64,000 nucleotides of DNA, from the NCBI RefSeq assembly GCF_000296215.2, contig NZ_CP013949.1, forward strand, positions 7,309,501-7,373,500, written 5' to 3'. Position numbers and translations under genes: made by a program. The notes under the pieces are model-generated. The model did no database searches. It had not been told where the DNA came from and worked only from the letters and a program-made list of their open reading frames with translations. Of this stretch, positions 8,232 to 20,300 are shown piece by piece; the first letter of the stretch is position 1; each line of letters begins with the position of its first letter. The DNA is from Bradyrhizobium sp. CCGE-LA001 (lineage in GTDB: Bacteria; Pseudomonadota; Alphaproteobacteria; Rhizobiales; Xanthobacteraceae).

Positions 8232-11012
8232 TCACTGCTTTCCCGCCCTCTTCTGCTTCGCCACGCGCTGTTTCACCGCCTTCTCGACCGCAGCGATGAA
8301 ACTGCCGACGCCGCTGTCAGTGGCAGTCGGAGCGATCGTGTCGATGACGTGCTCGCCGAGCGCGCGGTAGGCCTCGAACTGGGTCTCCCCGAAAAACTGG
8401 TCTGTCGTTGGCTCATGCGGAAACTTCTCGTGCATGAGCGCGTAGCTGCGCACGGACAGGGGGGCGCTATCGTCGCGGCACGGCTTCATGTAGAGCAGTT
8501 TGCCGGTGCTGCGCTCAGGCAGGTGATAGGTAATGGTGGCGACGGCGCAAGGCGAGGAGGCATCGGTCAGCCTGGCGGCGATGTCGAACGACTCGAACTG
8601 CACGGTGACGCCGAGGTCGATCTCCGCCCGCCGCAGCGCGTTGCCGAGGTCCTCGAAAGTCATCTTGCAGTCCTCACCTCCGTCGCTGACGACGATGAGC
8701 CGGCACCGCCGGCGTAACATTTCGTAGATGCCCAGATTGTCGAAGTGGCCGCCGTCCGACAAGTAGACATAGTGTCGATCCGCGGTGGTGATCCCGAGCG
8801 CTTCGGAGATTAGAGGGATTGCGGAGAACAGCGGCCCCGAACTCTTGTGGCTCTTGTGTCCTTTCGGCCCCGGATTTCCGTACCACGCACCGAGACGAAC
8901 GTTGAACAGCGTCATCAGGATGCTGTAGGCGGGCGACGAACTGTAGCCCATATTCGGGCTGACGGCGGCGCCGGAAACCGTCATCGCACTCCCGAGCGTG
9001 ATGCCGCCACCATAGTCCCCAGTATTGCGGAAATAGCCGGCCGGCAGGCCCCCCGATTGCCCCATCGATGGCAGATCGCCGGTGCCGATCGCGAGCGGCG
9101 TTGCCGTGAACGATACCGCCTTGCGCTCCTGCCAGGCGAGTTGCGAGCTGCCGACGACGTTCAGCGCCATGTTTACTACGAGCAAAGGCGGGCGCTGGCC
9201 CGGTTTGTTTGCCGGCGCCGGCTCCCTCACCCTTGTCCCCGGCCAGATCGTTGCAAGGCCGAGATCGTCGTTGCGGTCGAAGTCGGTCAGTTCGTTGGCC
9301 TCGCGCGGATGATGCGAGGCGCCGAGGAATGTTCGGATCAGGCGATTGCGATAGACTCCGTGCATCGAGAAGCGATTGATGTCGACAAAATACGACGTTG
9401 CAAGGGCGATCGTCATAGCTGCGGCGGCTACCGCCCAGGTCAGTCCAGTGTCGGTGTGGGCAGGAAGCAGTGCCGTGCCGTGGATATGCCAGTCGAGCAC
9501 GACCGACGTCAGCACGATCAGACTGACCGTGAACACCATCGTCGCCACAGCCATCACCAGATCGCGCGGCAGCTCCATCCACGACCTGACGTTTTCCTTG
9601 ATCGTCGCTGTTGTCGATTTTGCCCAGCCGAGCAGCGCCGTTGTTGCGCCGGCGAGGCTGCCCACGCCGGCGAAGCCCGCCAACTGCAGCCTCGTTGGAT
9701 GGCTCATCAAATCGAAGACGATTAGCGACCCGAGCAGCACTAGACCAAACAGAAGGAGCCAGGCTGTTGCCGCCAGTAGATGATGCCCGGCCGCGCGCGC
9801 CAACCACTCGCGCTCGCCGTCGCTCCAGTCTGTCATGTGCGTCAGCGCCACATAGATGACTTCGCCGAGGAACAGGGTGAGCATGACAACCGGCGGTCCT
9901 GCAATGATGAAAGTATGCCGCGGCGTCAGCGGTGCCGGCAGGTCGTGCAACCGGTCACCGCCATAAATCGCAAGACCAACCAATGCCGCCCCCACCGCCC
10001 AGCTCACCACGATAGCGCCAGCGACAGTTGCAAGTTTCCGCGGCGCGATCAGAGACGCGTCGCTGGGCGGGCGTGCGAAACTCGAAAAATAGAGCGCGAC
10101 AAGGCAGGCGAGTAGGCCGGTAACGGCGCTGACGCTGGCAAAAAAGAAGGTGATGCTGATCGAGAGGGGAGAATTTTGATATCCGGCGATGTTGTCAGGC
10201 GGAAAGACGAAGCCGACGTCCGTGATCGTGATGTCCGGCGGAAGGACGAAGCCGATGGTAGCGACCGTGATCAGCGTCGCGCCGATCAGCATCGGAATGA
10301 TCTCGAATACATAGAAATTGAACAGGCCGGAATCAGCCACGTCTCCGTGGGGCCCCGGCCGCTGCCCGATAGAATCCACGAACGACATACCCATGAAAGC
10401 GACCGCGATAATCGCGAGCATGGCACGCCATTCCGGTGGAGCGTTCCAAGCGCCGACCGCAATCAGCTTTACCGCTGCGACGACCAGCACGACGACTGGC
10501 AGCAGCACTAGCCAGTTAAGCAGCAGATTGCGAACATAGATCACGCCCATCGTTAACCGGTCAGCGGAGAACAGCCCGGTCCGCGGCGTCAGGTAGTTGC
10601 TGTAGTTGCGCAGGTGCCGTAGTGGTGAATTCGTGCGCATTGGTTCATTGCCGCTGAGCTGCCCCTGCGCATCGTCGAATCCATGCCGCTGGATCCAAGC
10701 GACGAGGAAACTGCCAACATAGCCGCCGCCGGACACAGTCGACAGATAGTCGAATTTTTCCAAAATTTGCCGCTTCGCCAGTCCCTGCACAATGCCGAGC
10801 GCGAACGCAGCGCTGCGGATTCCGCCACCCGAAAGGCACAGCGCCGCAAGCGGCGTCGCAAGATCCTCGACCAGCCTGTGATAGCGATCGATATTGGCTG
10901 CCGTATTGGCCTGAGAATTCTGCTCTGGACCGATGACACCCGAGCGGCGATAGCGGACATACTGCAGCTCCTCGAGCAACACTTCGCTGGTGTCCTTGAT
11001 ATCGTCGATCAT
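8232..11012 (-). CDS. Membrane-embedded patatin-like phospholipase
   Basis: A 926-residue protein with a split patatin domain. The glycine-rich oxyanion motif GGGIRS (residues 62-67) and the nucleophile Ser94 in TVSGGGYVGS are followed by a long insert with about eight hydrophobic segments (residues about 165-560). The catalytic Asp is in LSDGGHFDNLG, near residue 752, followed by VSDGG. Patatins are Ser-Asp dyad acyl hydrolases that release fatty acids from phospholipids. The insert makes this a polytopic membrane enzyme rather than a soluble secreted one. Its start lies 20 bases after the DUF2235 hydrolase stop, so the two are co-transcribed. A substrate cannot be read from the sequence. 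Confidence 0.85.
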   Translation of the reverse strand: MIDDIKDTSEVLLEELQYVRYRRSGVIGPEQNSQANTAANIDRYHRLVEDLATPLAALCLSGGGIRSAAFALGIVQGLAKRQILEKFDYLSTVSGGGYVGSFLVAWIQRHGFDDAQGQLSGNEPMRTNSPLRHLRNYSNYLTPRTGLFSADRLTMGVIYVRNLLLNWLVLLPVVVLVVAAVKLIAVGAWNAPPEWRAMLAIIAVAFMGMSFVDSIGQRPGPHGDVADSGLFNFYVFEIIPMLIGATLITVATIGFVLPPDITITDVGFVFPPDNIAGYQNSPLSISITFFFASVSAVTGLLACLVALYFSSFARPPSDASLIAPRKLATVAGAIVVSWAVGAALVGLAIYGGDRLHDLPAPLTPRHTFIIAGPPVVMLTLFLGEVIYVALTHMTDWSDGEREWLARAAGHHLLAATAWLLLFGLVLLGSLIVFDLMSHPTRLQLAGFAGVGSLAGATTALLGWAKSTTATIKENVRSWMELPRDLVMAVATMVFTVSLIVLTSVVLDWHIHGTALLPAHTDTGLTWAVAAAAMTIALATSYFVDINRFSMHGVYRNRLIRTFLGASHHPREANELTDFDRNDDLGLATIWPGTRVREPAPANKPGQRPPLLVVNMALNVVGSSQLAWQERKAVSFTATPLAIGTGDLPSMGQSGGLPAGYFRNTGDYGGGITLGSAMTVSGAAVSPNMGYSSSPAYSILMTLFNVRLGAWYGNPGPKGHKSHKSSGPLFSAIPLISEALGITTADRHYVYLSDGGHFDNLGIYEMLRRRCRLIVVSDGGEDCKMTFEDLGNALRRAEIDLGVTVQFESFDIAARLTDASSPCAVATITYHLPERSTGKLLYMKPCRDDSAPLSVRSYALMHEKFPHEPTTDQFFGETQFEAYRALGEHVIDTIAPTATDSGVGSFIAAVEKAVKQRVAKQKRAGKQ

Positions 11013-11032
11013 GGTGTCCGTTCCCGCGATGC

Positions 11033-13750
11033 TCAGTTCGGTGGAGCCGGAGCAACCGGCGACGCCGGCAGGCGCTGCAGTGTGACCTGCGCGGTGCCGC
11101 GATTGTTAGAGTAGTAGCAGCCGTAGGGCCCCAGGAATGGCACGATCTGGATCGCATCGTTCACGTAGAGGAAAAGCTCGCCCGATTCCGGCGCGATGAA
11201 ATCGGCAACGAACTCGCGCGCGAGGTTCTGCGCGTCCCACTCCTGCTTCGCGTCGTCCATTTTTGACGCATCGATCTTGTCAGTCGGGATCAGCCGGCAG
11301 TCCTTGTTGCCGTTGTTCGCGACCGTTTCGGGGCTAGGTGCGTAGGCAAACCTGGACGGCAGCTCCTGCATCAGCGCCGGCGCGGCCTTGCGCGGCAGTT
11401 CGTCGGCCGGTCGCTTGTTATTGGCAACCAACGGCCATTCGGAGGTGCCCCACTTGCCGACACGGGCGATCGGTTGGAACCAGTCCGCGTGATACCAGCG
11501 CCGGCTAGCGAGGCCCAGGCCGTGGGAGGTGAAAAGCGACGTCGTGAAGCCGTTCGTGCCCGACATGGTCGTGCGGTCGAACCATGGCTCCACGACTTTC
11601 ATCGATAGGCGGTACTGGCGGCCTTTCTCGATCCAAAGCCCGCTACCCCAGCACATCGCGCTCGTTTCGAACAGTTTGCCGGCTTGCTTCGGCGTTTCGT
11701 CGACTACGAACTCGCCCGCGGTCACGCACATCGGGGTGCTGCGTCCGGCGTACCAGTCGAACAATGAGCGGTTGCCAGCGACGAATACGGAGCCGAAAAG
11801 AGCGGTGAGCAGCACCCCCGGAAAGACCCAGGTCGATACGAGCATCGCCAGCCCGTTCGCGAGATGGCAGTTGCGCATCTCGCGCGCGAAGCTGCGTCTG
11901 CCGGCATGCTCCCGCGCCGCCTCGCAGGTTTCGCGCTCTTTGCCTGCGACAATGCGCTCCGGGTGATACCAAGCAAGTCGCGCGCGCTCGCGGATCCTGT
12001 CACGCAGCGACGTCGACCATTGATAGGCAAAAAAGATGAAGGTGGCGAGCAAGAGCGTGAGCAACGGATAAGTGCGTGCTGTCTCGAGCCACGCGGCGGC
12101 TGCCGAAGGCAGGAAAGCCTGCAACAGATCGAAGGGCACCGCGAGAACGCGAACGGACCGATCGTTACCCTCCTCGAGCTGTTCAAAGACCCCCCCAAGT
12201 CCCGCCAGAACGGCGAGGCCGCGCAGTACGGCCACAAGTTTCGGCGCGAGAACCGGCCAGGCCAGGGCCACCGCGGCGAGCGCGAGCAGCCAGAAATAGG
12301 AAACGCGCCGCCACCACACCGTATCGAGAGTCCGTTCGACGATCGTCTCGCTGGGCGGCGGCAACTGGTCGATCGCGGCCTCGCCGGCCGCAGCATTGTC
12401 GCGCCGCGCTTGCGTCGCATTGGCCGCCGGCTGCCAGCGGACCCGCGCGCGCTTCTCCGGTGGCAAGATCAATTCCGCCGTTGCGCCGGTCGGTCCCGGG
12501 AGCCAGACCAGCGACTTCGCCGGCAGCGTCACCGGCGCATAGTTGTCGCAGCCCTTGAGCATGCGCTGCACCACGCTGTGATGCAGCACCGGCGGCCCAC
12601 CATCTTTCAAGTCGCTTGCGATGCCGCGCGGACTGTAGCGATAGAACACAGCGGCGCCCGCGCGCGAGTCGTGCACCGGACCGATCGCCGACTGATAGGC
12701 GCGGAAATAATCGATGCGCCCGTCCTGGAAGCGCAGCTGGCCCTCGACCTGGCTTGCCATCCACGTCATCGGCACATACGACAAATTGCCATCCGGGTAG
12801 CCGCCGCCGACGTCGGAATGTACGCCGGCGAACCAGACCTCCTTGATGCGCTCCTGCTCTGCTGGGCTGATGGACTCCTTGCCGTCCGGGTCCTTGATAA
12901 CCTCGCGTTCGAACCGCAGTGGATGAAAGGTCTCGCGCTCGTCGTCGAGCGACAGCGCGTGCCGAACCCGCTTGACCTTCGGGCTCGGTTTGCCATTGCG
13001 GAACGAGATTGGCCAGATCACATAGTCGATCGCGACGCGCAGCTCCTCGATCGGCACGCCAAACGCCTCGACCGTGTCGAACAGGCCGAGAAACTCGATG
13101 TGAACATTATCGCGCCGGCTCTCGGAATTGACGCCGCTGTCGGTGAGCTTGTCGTCCTGCTCCTTCCGTTTGTCGAGCACATCGCTGTACCGCTGGTGGC
13201 CGAGCAGCCGGCCGCCGGTCTCCTGCCATATCCACAGCAACACGTCGCGGACGACCCGGGCGAGAGTGACCGTCGGCCAAACGTTGCGCCATGTCACGCT
13301 GGCGCTGCGATAGGCACGCCAGGCGGCCTTCGTGTTGCGCGCCATGTCGGCATGCGAGACGCTCTTGCCGTCTATCATAGCCGGCATCAGCCCCTGCGCG
13401 GCGATCATGCCGGCGAGCGTGCGCGCGGTGAAGGCGCCGCGACTGAAACCGAAGATGTAGACGTGGTCGCCCGGCTGCCAATTCCAGGAGAGAAAGCGGT
13501 AGAGAGTGCGCACGTTCGACGGCACGCCAACGCCCGTTACGCCGTCAAATAGGGCGAACGGTTTCCAACCGGCGGTGCCGACGCCCTTGATGTAGTACGC
13601 GACCTGGTCCGTCTTGGTGCGATCGAGCGCTTCATAGAGGCGCCAGACGTTCGATTCTTGAGCGCTGAATGCGTTGCCGGTGCCGTCGGCGAAAATCACG
13701 AACTTCCGCCCTAGCGGCAGCACCGGCGACCCGGCTGCGATGTCCGTCAT
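11033..13750 (-). CDS. DUF2235 alpha/beta-hydrolase (Tle1-like) with membrane segments
   Basis: The first 400 residues match the DUF2235 lipase family. KFVIFADGTGN is at the N-terminus, the nucleophile elbow GFSRGAF lies near residue 105, and a downstream VHSDVGGGYPDGNLSY block carries the catalytic Asp region. Type VI phospholipase effectors of the Tle1 group belong to this family. The C-terminal 500 residues hold three hydrophobic segments (about residues 480-520, 570-600 and 640-670) and a soluble tail, which argues for a membrane-anchored host enzyme. ATG 13750 was preferred over the overlapping TTG at 13753; GTGGGGG lies just upstream. It is the first gene of the minus-strand operon and is divergent from the Tc toxin genes. 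No vgrG, hcp or immunity gene is nearby. Confidence 0.85.
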   Translation of the reverse strand: MTDIAAGSPVLPLGRKFVIFADGTGNAFSAQESNVWRLYEALDRTKTDQVAYYIKGVGTAGWKPFALFDGVTGVGVPSNVRTLYRFLSWNWQPGDHVYIFGFSRGAFTARTLAGMIAAQGLMPAMIDGKSVSHADMARNTKAAWRAYRSASVTWRNVWPTVTLARVVRDVLLWIWQETGGRLLGHQRYSDVLDKRKEQDDKLTDSGVNSESRRDNVHIEFLGLFDTVEAFGVPIEELRVAIDYVIWPISFRNGKPSPKVKRVRHALSLDDERETFHPLRFEREVIKDPDGKESISPAEQERIKEVWFAGVHSDVGGGYPDGNLSYVPMTWMASQVEGQLRFQDGRIDYFRAYQSAIGPVHDSRAGAAVFYRYSPRGIASDLKDGGPPVLHHSVVQRMLKGCDNYAPVTLPAKSLVWLPGPTGATAELILPPEKRARVRWQPAANATQARRDNAAAGEAAIDQLPPPSETIVERTLDTVWWRRVSYFWLLALAAVALAWPVLAPKLVAVLRGLAVLAGLGGVFEQLEEGNDRSVRVLAVPFDLLQAFLPSAAAAWLETARTYPLLTLLLATFIFFAYQWSTSLRDRIRERARLAWYHPERIVAGKERETCEAAREHAGRRSFAREMRNCHLANGLAMLVSTWVFPGVLLTALFGSVFVAGNRSLFDWYAGRSTPMCVTAGEFVVDETPKQAGKLFETSAMCWGSGLWIEKGRQYRLSMKVVEPWFDRTTMSGTNGFTTSLFTSHGLGLASRRWYHADWFQPIARVGKWGTSEWPLVANNKRPADELPRKAAPALMQELPSRFAYAPSPETVANNGNKDCRLIPTDKIDASKMDDAKQEWDAQNLAREFVADFIAPESGELFLYVNDAIQIVPFLGPYGCYYSNNRGTAQVTLQRLPASPVAPAPPN

Positions 13751-14380
13751 CAAGCCCCCACTCTGTCACCCACGGCGCCAACGCGAAAAAAAGCTAGGCG
13801 CCCCTCAACCTCAACCGCGCAGGGGGGATAGTGTAACTGAAAATTTTTACTCGCGTAAGATGTGCTGTAGGCTGGGCGAATTGCGACGCTCTATAACGCC
13901 CTCGCCGGTCAGGTCCAGGTGCCGCGACACTCCGTCGTTGATTGACCCGGATCGTTGCCCGGAATTCCCTGCTTCACCAACACCTTCCAATATTTCCTAG
14001 GTCAGTGTCGCGGATGGTGAACCGAACTTTGGAGGACGATAGAAGGGTGAGACCGCATCGACACTCGCCACAAACGTAGCTTGTGGCCCCTTGCTCATTG
14101 ACGAAGTCAATAGCCACGACGGTTTGGGCCCACGCCGGTCCGAATAGGGATTGCTTTTGTACACGCCTTGGTAGAACCTGATGGGATTAGAATGTTTGAG
14201 CGCGGCCCGCTCGGTCGGTGGACGGCACAAAAATGACGGGGCTAGTTCTGCCGAAAGCAGAGTAGCACGTAAACTCAATAGATCCTTCGATTGGCGGCTT
14301 CATAACGATTCCAGATGTTCTTGATTGCTTCGTAGACGAATTGAATGAGAGATTGCCGCTCGCGGCTCAGGTATCAGCCG
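13751..14380. other. Divergent intergenic region between lipase operon and Tc operon
   Basis: About 630 bases separate the minus-strand DUF2235 gene from the plus-strand TcBC gene, so promoters for both operons should lie here. A short AT-rich tract around 13840-13860 stands out against the GC-rich flanks. A 93-codon open frame on the minus strand (13997-14278) has no recognisable product and no good ribosome-binding site. I see no RNA gene or repeat. Confidence 0.5.
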
Positions 14381-17300
14381 ATGTCCAATGCGTTCCCACC
14401 TCACCCCGTTGCGAGCGGAGCAAGACAAGCCTCCGGATCGACTCCCCTATCTGCCGAGGCTGCAACTCAAAGCCAGAGCTTTGCGGCCAACCTTCCCAAG
14501 GGCGGCGGGGCTGTTCGTAGCATTGATGAAAAGGCCAGCGTGGATGTCTATCGCGGTACCGCACGGCTTTCGGTGCCTCTTGGCATCGATGCAGTACGCG
14601 GGGGTGTCGTCCCAGAGCTCTCGCTGAACTACGAATCCGGCTCGGGCAATGGTCCGTTTGGCATCGGCTGGAACGTTGCAGCCCCCGCAATTTCCCGAAG
14701 GACGGACAAGGGAATTCCGCGTTACGAGGACGAGATCGGCTCCGACCGCTTCATGGCTGCAGGTTCGGACGAGCTTGTTCGCCTAGTCGATGGCGCAGGT
14801 GAGGCGGTCTTGCGGTATCACTCCCTCGACGGTGAACTCATTTCGTCACCTCCTGCATCCGAATATTACGAGGTGCGTCCCTACATACCGCGCGTGGACA
14901 ACATACGCAGCCGCATCGAGTGGTGGCGCAGGATCGTGCCCGGTGAAAACGGCAGGCGATCGTGCCCGCATAGCTTCTGGCGGATCATCAGCCGGTCGAA
15001 CGTCACCAGCCTGTATGGCTTTTCAGCAGCCTCGCAGCTTCGCGCCCCTGGCGTCGCCGACGATACGCCAAAAATATTTCAGTGGCAGCTGGAGCGCTCT
15101 TTCGATGATCGCGGCAACGCAGTTCTCTACGGATACGCAGCCGACGACGACGGACATGTCAGTCCGCTCGTTGCATCGCCGTGCTACCTCGTCTCCGTTA
15201 AATACGGAAACGCTACGCCCTACGATCGTCACGGTTGGTTGACGGCGGCGTTTCCTGCCGTTTCGCAGCATAGTGCCTGGTTGTTCGAACTGAAGTTCGA
15301 CTATGGCCATGCGATCGGCGATCCCTCGAAGAGCATCGCCGATATCCTCGCGCTCGTGGAGCGGCCGGTCGACAAGGACCGCTGCGTCCTGCCGGCGGCA
15401 GGCCGTTTCCGGCAGGACAGTTTTACGTCCTATCGAAGCGGATTTGCCATCCGGACTCGCCGGCTGTGCCGGCGAATTCTCTCATATCATCGTCTGTCAG
15501 ACGCCTATGAGGGGCTCACTCGCTCGCTTGAGCTGACCTACGAAGAGAATCCTTACCTCAGCAAGCTCGCGGCGGTCACCCAGGTGGCCTGGGACGGGGT
15601 TACTGGCAAGGCATTTCCACCCCTACAGTTTGCCTATGCCGGCGTGCCGGACCTTGCTAAGGCGCGCGTTGAAAGGCTCGCGCCCGACGCCCTGCCGACA
15701 TTGCGCGCTGCGCTGGACAGACCCCACTATTCCTGGATCGATCTGGACGCCGAGGGAGCACCGGGCGCCCTGTTCCGGTCGCCCGACGGCGCCTGGCTAT
15801 ACGCGCGCAACAGCGGCGGTGGGCGGTTCAGCGCGCCGCAGCCGGTCGGCTATCAAGCCCCGCTATCGGGCGCAATGACGTCACGAAGTAGCGGCTCGGT
15901 TGCGCTGCTCGACCTCGGCGGTGACGGCCAACTCGAGGCCGTTGAGTTCGGTCGGCCTGCCGCCGGTTTTCGCGAACGCACGGCCGACTACAAGTGGGAT
16001 CAATTCGTCCCCTTCGCCCACAGTCCGGCGCTCGATCCCGACGATCCGAACGTGCGCCTCTTCGACCTGGACGGCGACGGACTTTCCGACCTCGTGTCGT
16101 CTGAACAAGGAGCTTATGTCTGGCAGCGTTCGCTCGGCGAAAACGGCTTCGCTCCCCCGGAGCGATTGAGCTGGACTAGCGAGGAAAAGAACGGGCCGCG
16201 CCTGTTGTTCGCGGATCGAAACAACATGGTGTATCTCGCGGATATGTCAGGCGATGGTCTGACCGACCTTGTGCGGATACGTAATGGCGAGATCTGCTAC
16301 TGGCCCAATCTCGGCGCAGGACGGTTTGGAGCGCGCATCCCGCTTACGATTCGCGACGCGGACGGGAACGAAACTGGCGAGCATGTCATATTCGACCGGT
16401 CCGAACTGTTCAGCGCCAGCCGTATCCGGCTGGTCGATGTCGATGGCTCGGGCTCGACCGATCTTGCCTATCTGGGCGCCGACGGACTGCGCTGCTGGCG
16501 CAACCAGTCGGGCAATGGCTTCAGCCGCCCCGTCACGATTCCTTTCCCACCGATCGACGATCCCGGCGCGGTCTCGGTTGTGGATTTGCTGGCCAACGGC
16601 ACCTCTTGCCTGGTGTTCGCGCCGGGCAGTCCCGATCCGTCGGCGCCGCTTCGCTATCTGCATTTCGTCGGAGGCCAGTCGCCCGATCCCGCGGTTTCCC
16701 CCGATACACGAGGATCGCAAAAGCCGCATCTGCTCGTTCGCTACACCAACAATCGCGGCGGCGAAACGCATTTCCGCTATACGACGTCGGCACAGTTCTG
16801 CATCGAGGACCGAGACAATAGCAGACCGTGGATCACCAAGCTCGGCTTCCCCGTGCAGGTCATCGAACGCGTCGAACATCATGATCTCGTCACCGGCAAG
16901 ATCCTGACCAACAGCTATCGTTATAGGCACGGTCACTACGACGGACAGGAACGCGAGTTCTGCGGCTTCGCGCATGTCGAACAGCGGGATGCGGTGCGAT
17001 ACGAAGCCACCGCCGATCGCGCGCCATCACCCAAGTTCGGCGCAAACGCCGCCTTCGAGCTTCCTCCGACTGTCACCCGCACGTGGTTTCACACCGGAGC
17101 GACGTTAAAGGACGAGACACTGAACGAACGGCTGGCGATGGAATATTTCGCCGCCGATCCCGAGGCGCTTCTGCTGCCCGACACCGCCGTGCCTGAACTG
17201 AATGAGGCCGAGACGCGCGACGCGATCCTGGCACTCCGCGGTTCGGTGCTGCGGCAGGAACTCTACTCCGGTGAAGAGGATGGAGGGGTACTGCCCGGTG

Positions 17301-20300
17301 CGTGGCCCTACACCGTTTCGGAACACAGCTATTCCGTTCGTCGCTGCCAGCCGACGGCCGGCAATCGCCATGCCGTCTTCCAGGTCAATCCTGCGCAGCA
17401 GATCGACTACAGCTACGAGCAGCGGCCGGATGATCCGCGTGTCCAACACCTGTTCACGCTGGAAACGGACGAGTGGGGCAACGTGTTGCAGTCCGCGCAC
17501 GCCGCCTACGGACGGCGGACGGCGGGCCTCGTTCGGGATCTTGCTTTCCTCAACGACGAAGCACGGAAGATCCAGAGCCGCACGTCCCTCACCTACTCAC
17601 GCAAACGCTACACGAACGGCGTCGCCGACCCGCTCGCCAACCCGCTCGATCATCAGGCGGCACTGCCCGCCGAAAGCATCGACTGGGAGATCACCGGCGT
17701 TCCTCCCACGGGTCCGAAGGGCTTCTATCGGCCGGTCGACGCAACCGCACTCGATACGACGGTCGCAATTGTCGATTTGCCCTACCAGTCCGTTAAACAC
17801 GGCACCGCGACGCGCCGGCGGATCAAGCACAACCGCTTGCACTACTGGAACGCAGCGCAAGACAAGGCCTTGCCGCTCGGCGGCCTCGCGCTACCGGCTC
17901 TCGCCCATCAGAGTTTCAAGCTCGCATCTACGCCACAGATGATTCAGAGACTGGCCGACGAGGCCCGGGAGCCCGTCGATGCCGATCGCCTGCTCGGCGC
18001 GGGCTACCAGCGGCGCCGCGACGTGGTGTCCTCGTCCCTGTTTCCGGCCGCAGCCTGGCCGGACGACGCTGATAGTGAAAGCTGGTGGGCGCCCTCGCCG
18101 TTTCAGCAATACGACCCCAAGGCATTTTTCGTTCCCGTTACGCATTTCGATGCGTTCTACAAGAAGACCATCCAGGAATTCGGCATCGGCGTCCTGATGC
18201 CGGAGCGCATCGTCGATCCCGCCGGAAACGAGACCCGCATCAGGAACGACTACCGCCTGCTTCGACCCCGGCAGATCACCGATCCCAACGGCTCGGTGGC
18301 CGAAGTGCGATTCGACCTCCGCGGAATGGTGGCTGCGACAGCCCTGCGCGGCAACCAGCATCGCCCGACCGGCGATACTCTGGGGGGCATCAGCGTCAAT
18401 CTAGCGGCGGCCGACATCGCGAAATTCTTCGGTACGCCCGTGGCTTTGGCGCAGCCCGGCTCCGGAGCACCTTCCTCGATAGGAAGCGCCACCTCGCGCT
18501 TTGTCCATGACATGTTCGCCGCCTGCGATCTGCAGCGGTCGATCGCGGTCACCGCCGGCCAAACGGTGTCCCGCGTGCAGCCGGTTTGGGCCGCGACAGT
18601 TGCGCGGCAGTTTCACATCTCACAAGATAAAGGCGCGACGATCGAGATCGTTTTTGCCTACTCCAACGGCTTTGGCGAAGTCGCCCAGACCAAGCAGCTG
18701 ACCAATGCCGGTCCGCTCGATCCCGTCCACGATCCCGCGAACACAAGCGTCACACGCTGGATCGGCTCAGGCTGGCAGATCCACGACAACAAGAACCAGA
18801 TCGTCCGCGAGTACGAGGCTTTCTTCACGGCAACCCACGGCTTTGAGCCCGGCCGGCTCGAAGGCGCGTCGCACACGACATTCTACGACGCATTGCAGCG
18901 GGTGCGCACGAAGCTGGCGCCACACCGGACATTCCTTGACTCGGGCGCCGTGGCGCCGACCGCACCAGTCGGCCACAGCTACGAGAAGCAGACTCACCAT
19001 CCCTGGGGTGAAGAGACCTGGGACGCCAACGACACCGTGCTCCTGAATCCGCTTCACGATGCGGATGTTCACGGGTTCTTCCGCAAACTACCGGCCGGCG
19101 AGGTGCTGCCGACCTGGTATCAGCAACGCGTTGACCTGGATCTAAACCAGGAGTCGTGGCCGGACGACGAGGCCAGGCAACGCCACGAACGCGAGTGCGC
19201 CTTGCAGACTGCAGTTCATGCGGCCACCCCTTCGCGCACGTTCCTCGATCCGCTCGGCCGGCAGTTCCTCTCCGTGGTGCATCATCGCCGCGATTCAGAA
19301 GCGCGGAACGAATTCATCTGCACGCGATCAGAATACGACGTCGAGGGCAATTTGCGCGCCGTTATCGACACCATGGAGCGTGCGGTGATGCGCTGGGACT
19401 ACTCGATGATCGGGTTGCCCTGGCGCTCCCACAGCATGGACAGCGGATGCCGAATACTGCTCACGGCCGTTGACGGCAAAACCGTGGTCGAATGGGACGC
19501 GATGCAGCGTCGCATCGTGCATGAATACGACAGCCTGCGACGGCTGCTAAGGGTCACCGTGCGCGAAGCAGGCAGCGAACGCACCCGCGAATCCTACGCC
19601 TACGGAGAGAGCGTCGCCGACGGCGCAGCCAACTACCTCAGAGGACGTCTGTATCGACAGGACGACGAGGGGGGATCATCGACGATTGCAAGCTACGACT
19701 GGCATGGATCGCCCACCCGAACCGAACGCACAACCGTACTGCCCGGCCAGCCCGCCAGGACCGAGACGCGTCAGGACGAGTTCGACGCGCAATCGCGTCC
19801 GGTCGAGTCGGTAAGCGATGGATCGAGGATTGCCCGGAAGTATTCCGTCTCGGGGCAACTGATCGAAGTGACGTCCTCTCCGGGCGGCGCGGTTGTCACG
19901 GGCATCACCTATCGTGCGTCCGGCCAGCGCCTGTCGCTCCGGCATGGCGGCGCGGGACCGGGCCTGCAATATGTGTTCGATCCGCTCACGGGACGGCTGC
20001 ACAGCCAGCGCGCCGGCGATTTCCAGAATATCCGTCACATCTTCGATCCTGTCGGCAACATCACCCACATCTTCGACCGCAGTATCGAGGTCGTGTTCAA
20101 TGCAGGTCAGCGTGTCGATCCGCTTCGCACGTTCAACTACGACTCGCTCTATCGGCTTGTCACCGCACGCGGGCGCGAGCATTGCAGTCGCACGTCGGGG
20201 ACCTGGAACGAGCAGCCGAAAGGCTTCCCTTACGACCTTTGCGCCCATGCGCACGACCAGCACGCGTTCCGCAACTACCGCGAAACCTATCAATATGATC

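Noticed and set aside
13997..14278. 93-codon minus-strand ORF between the divergent operons
   Set aside because: No ribosome-binding site or recognisable motif, and low-complexity Ser/Pro content.
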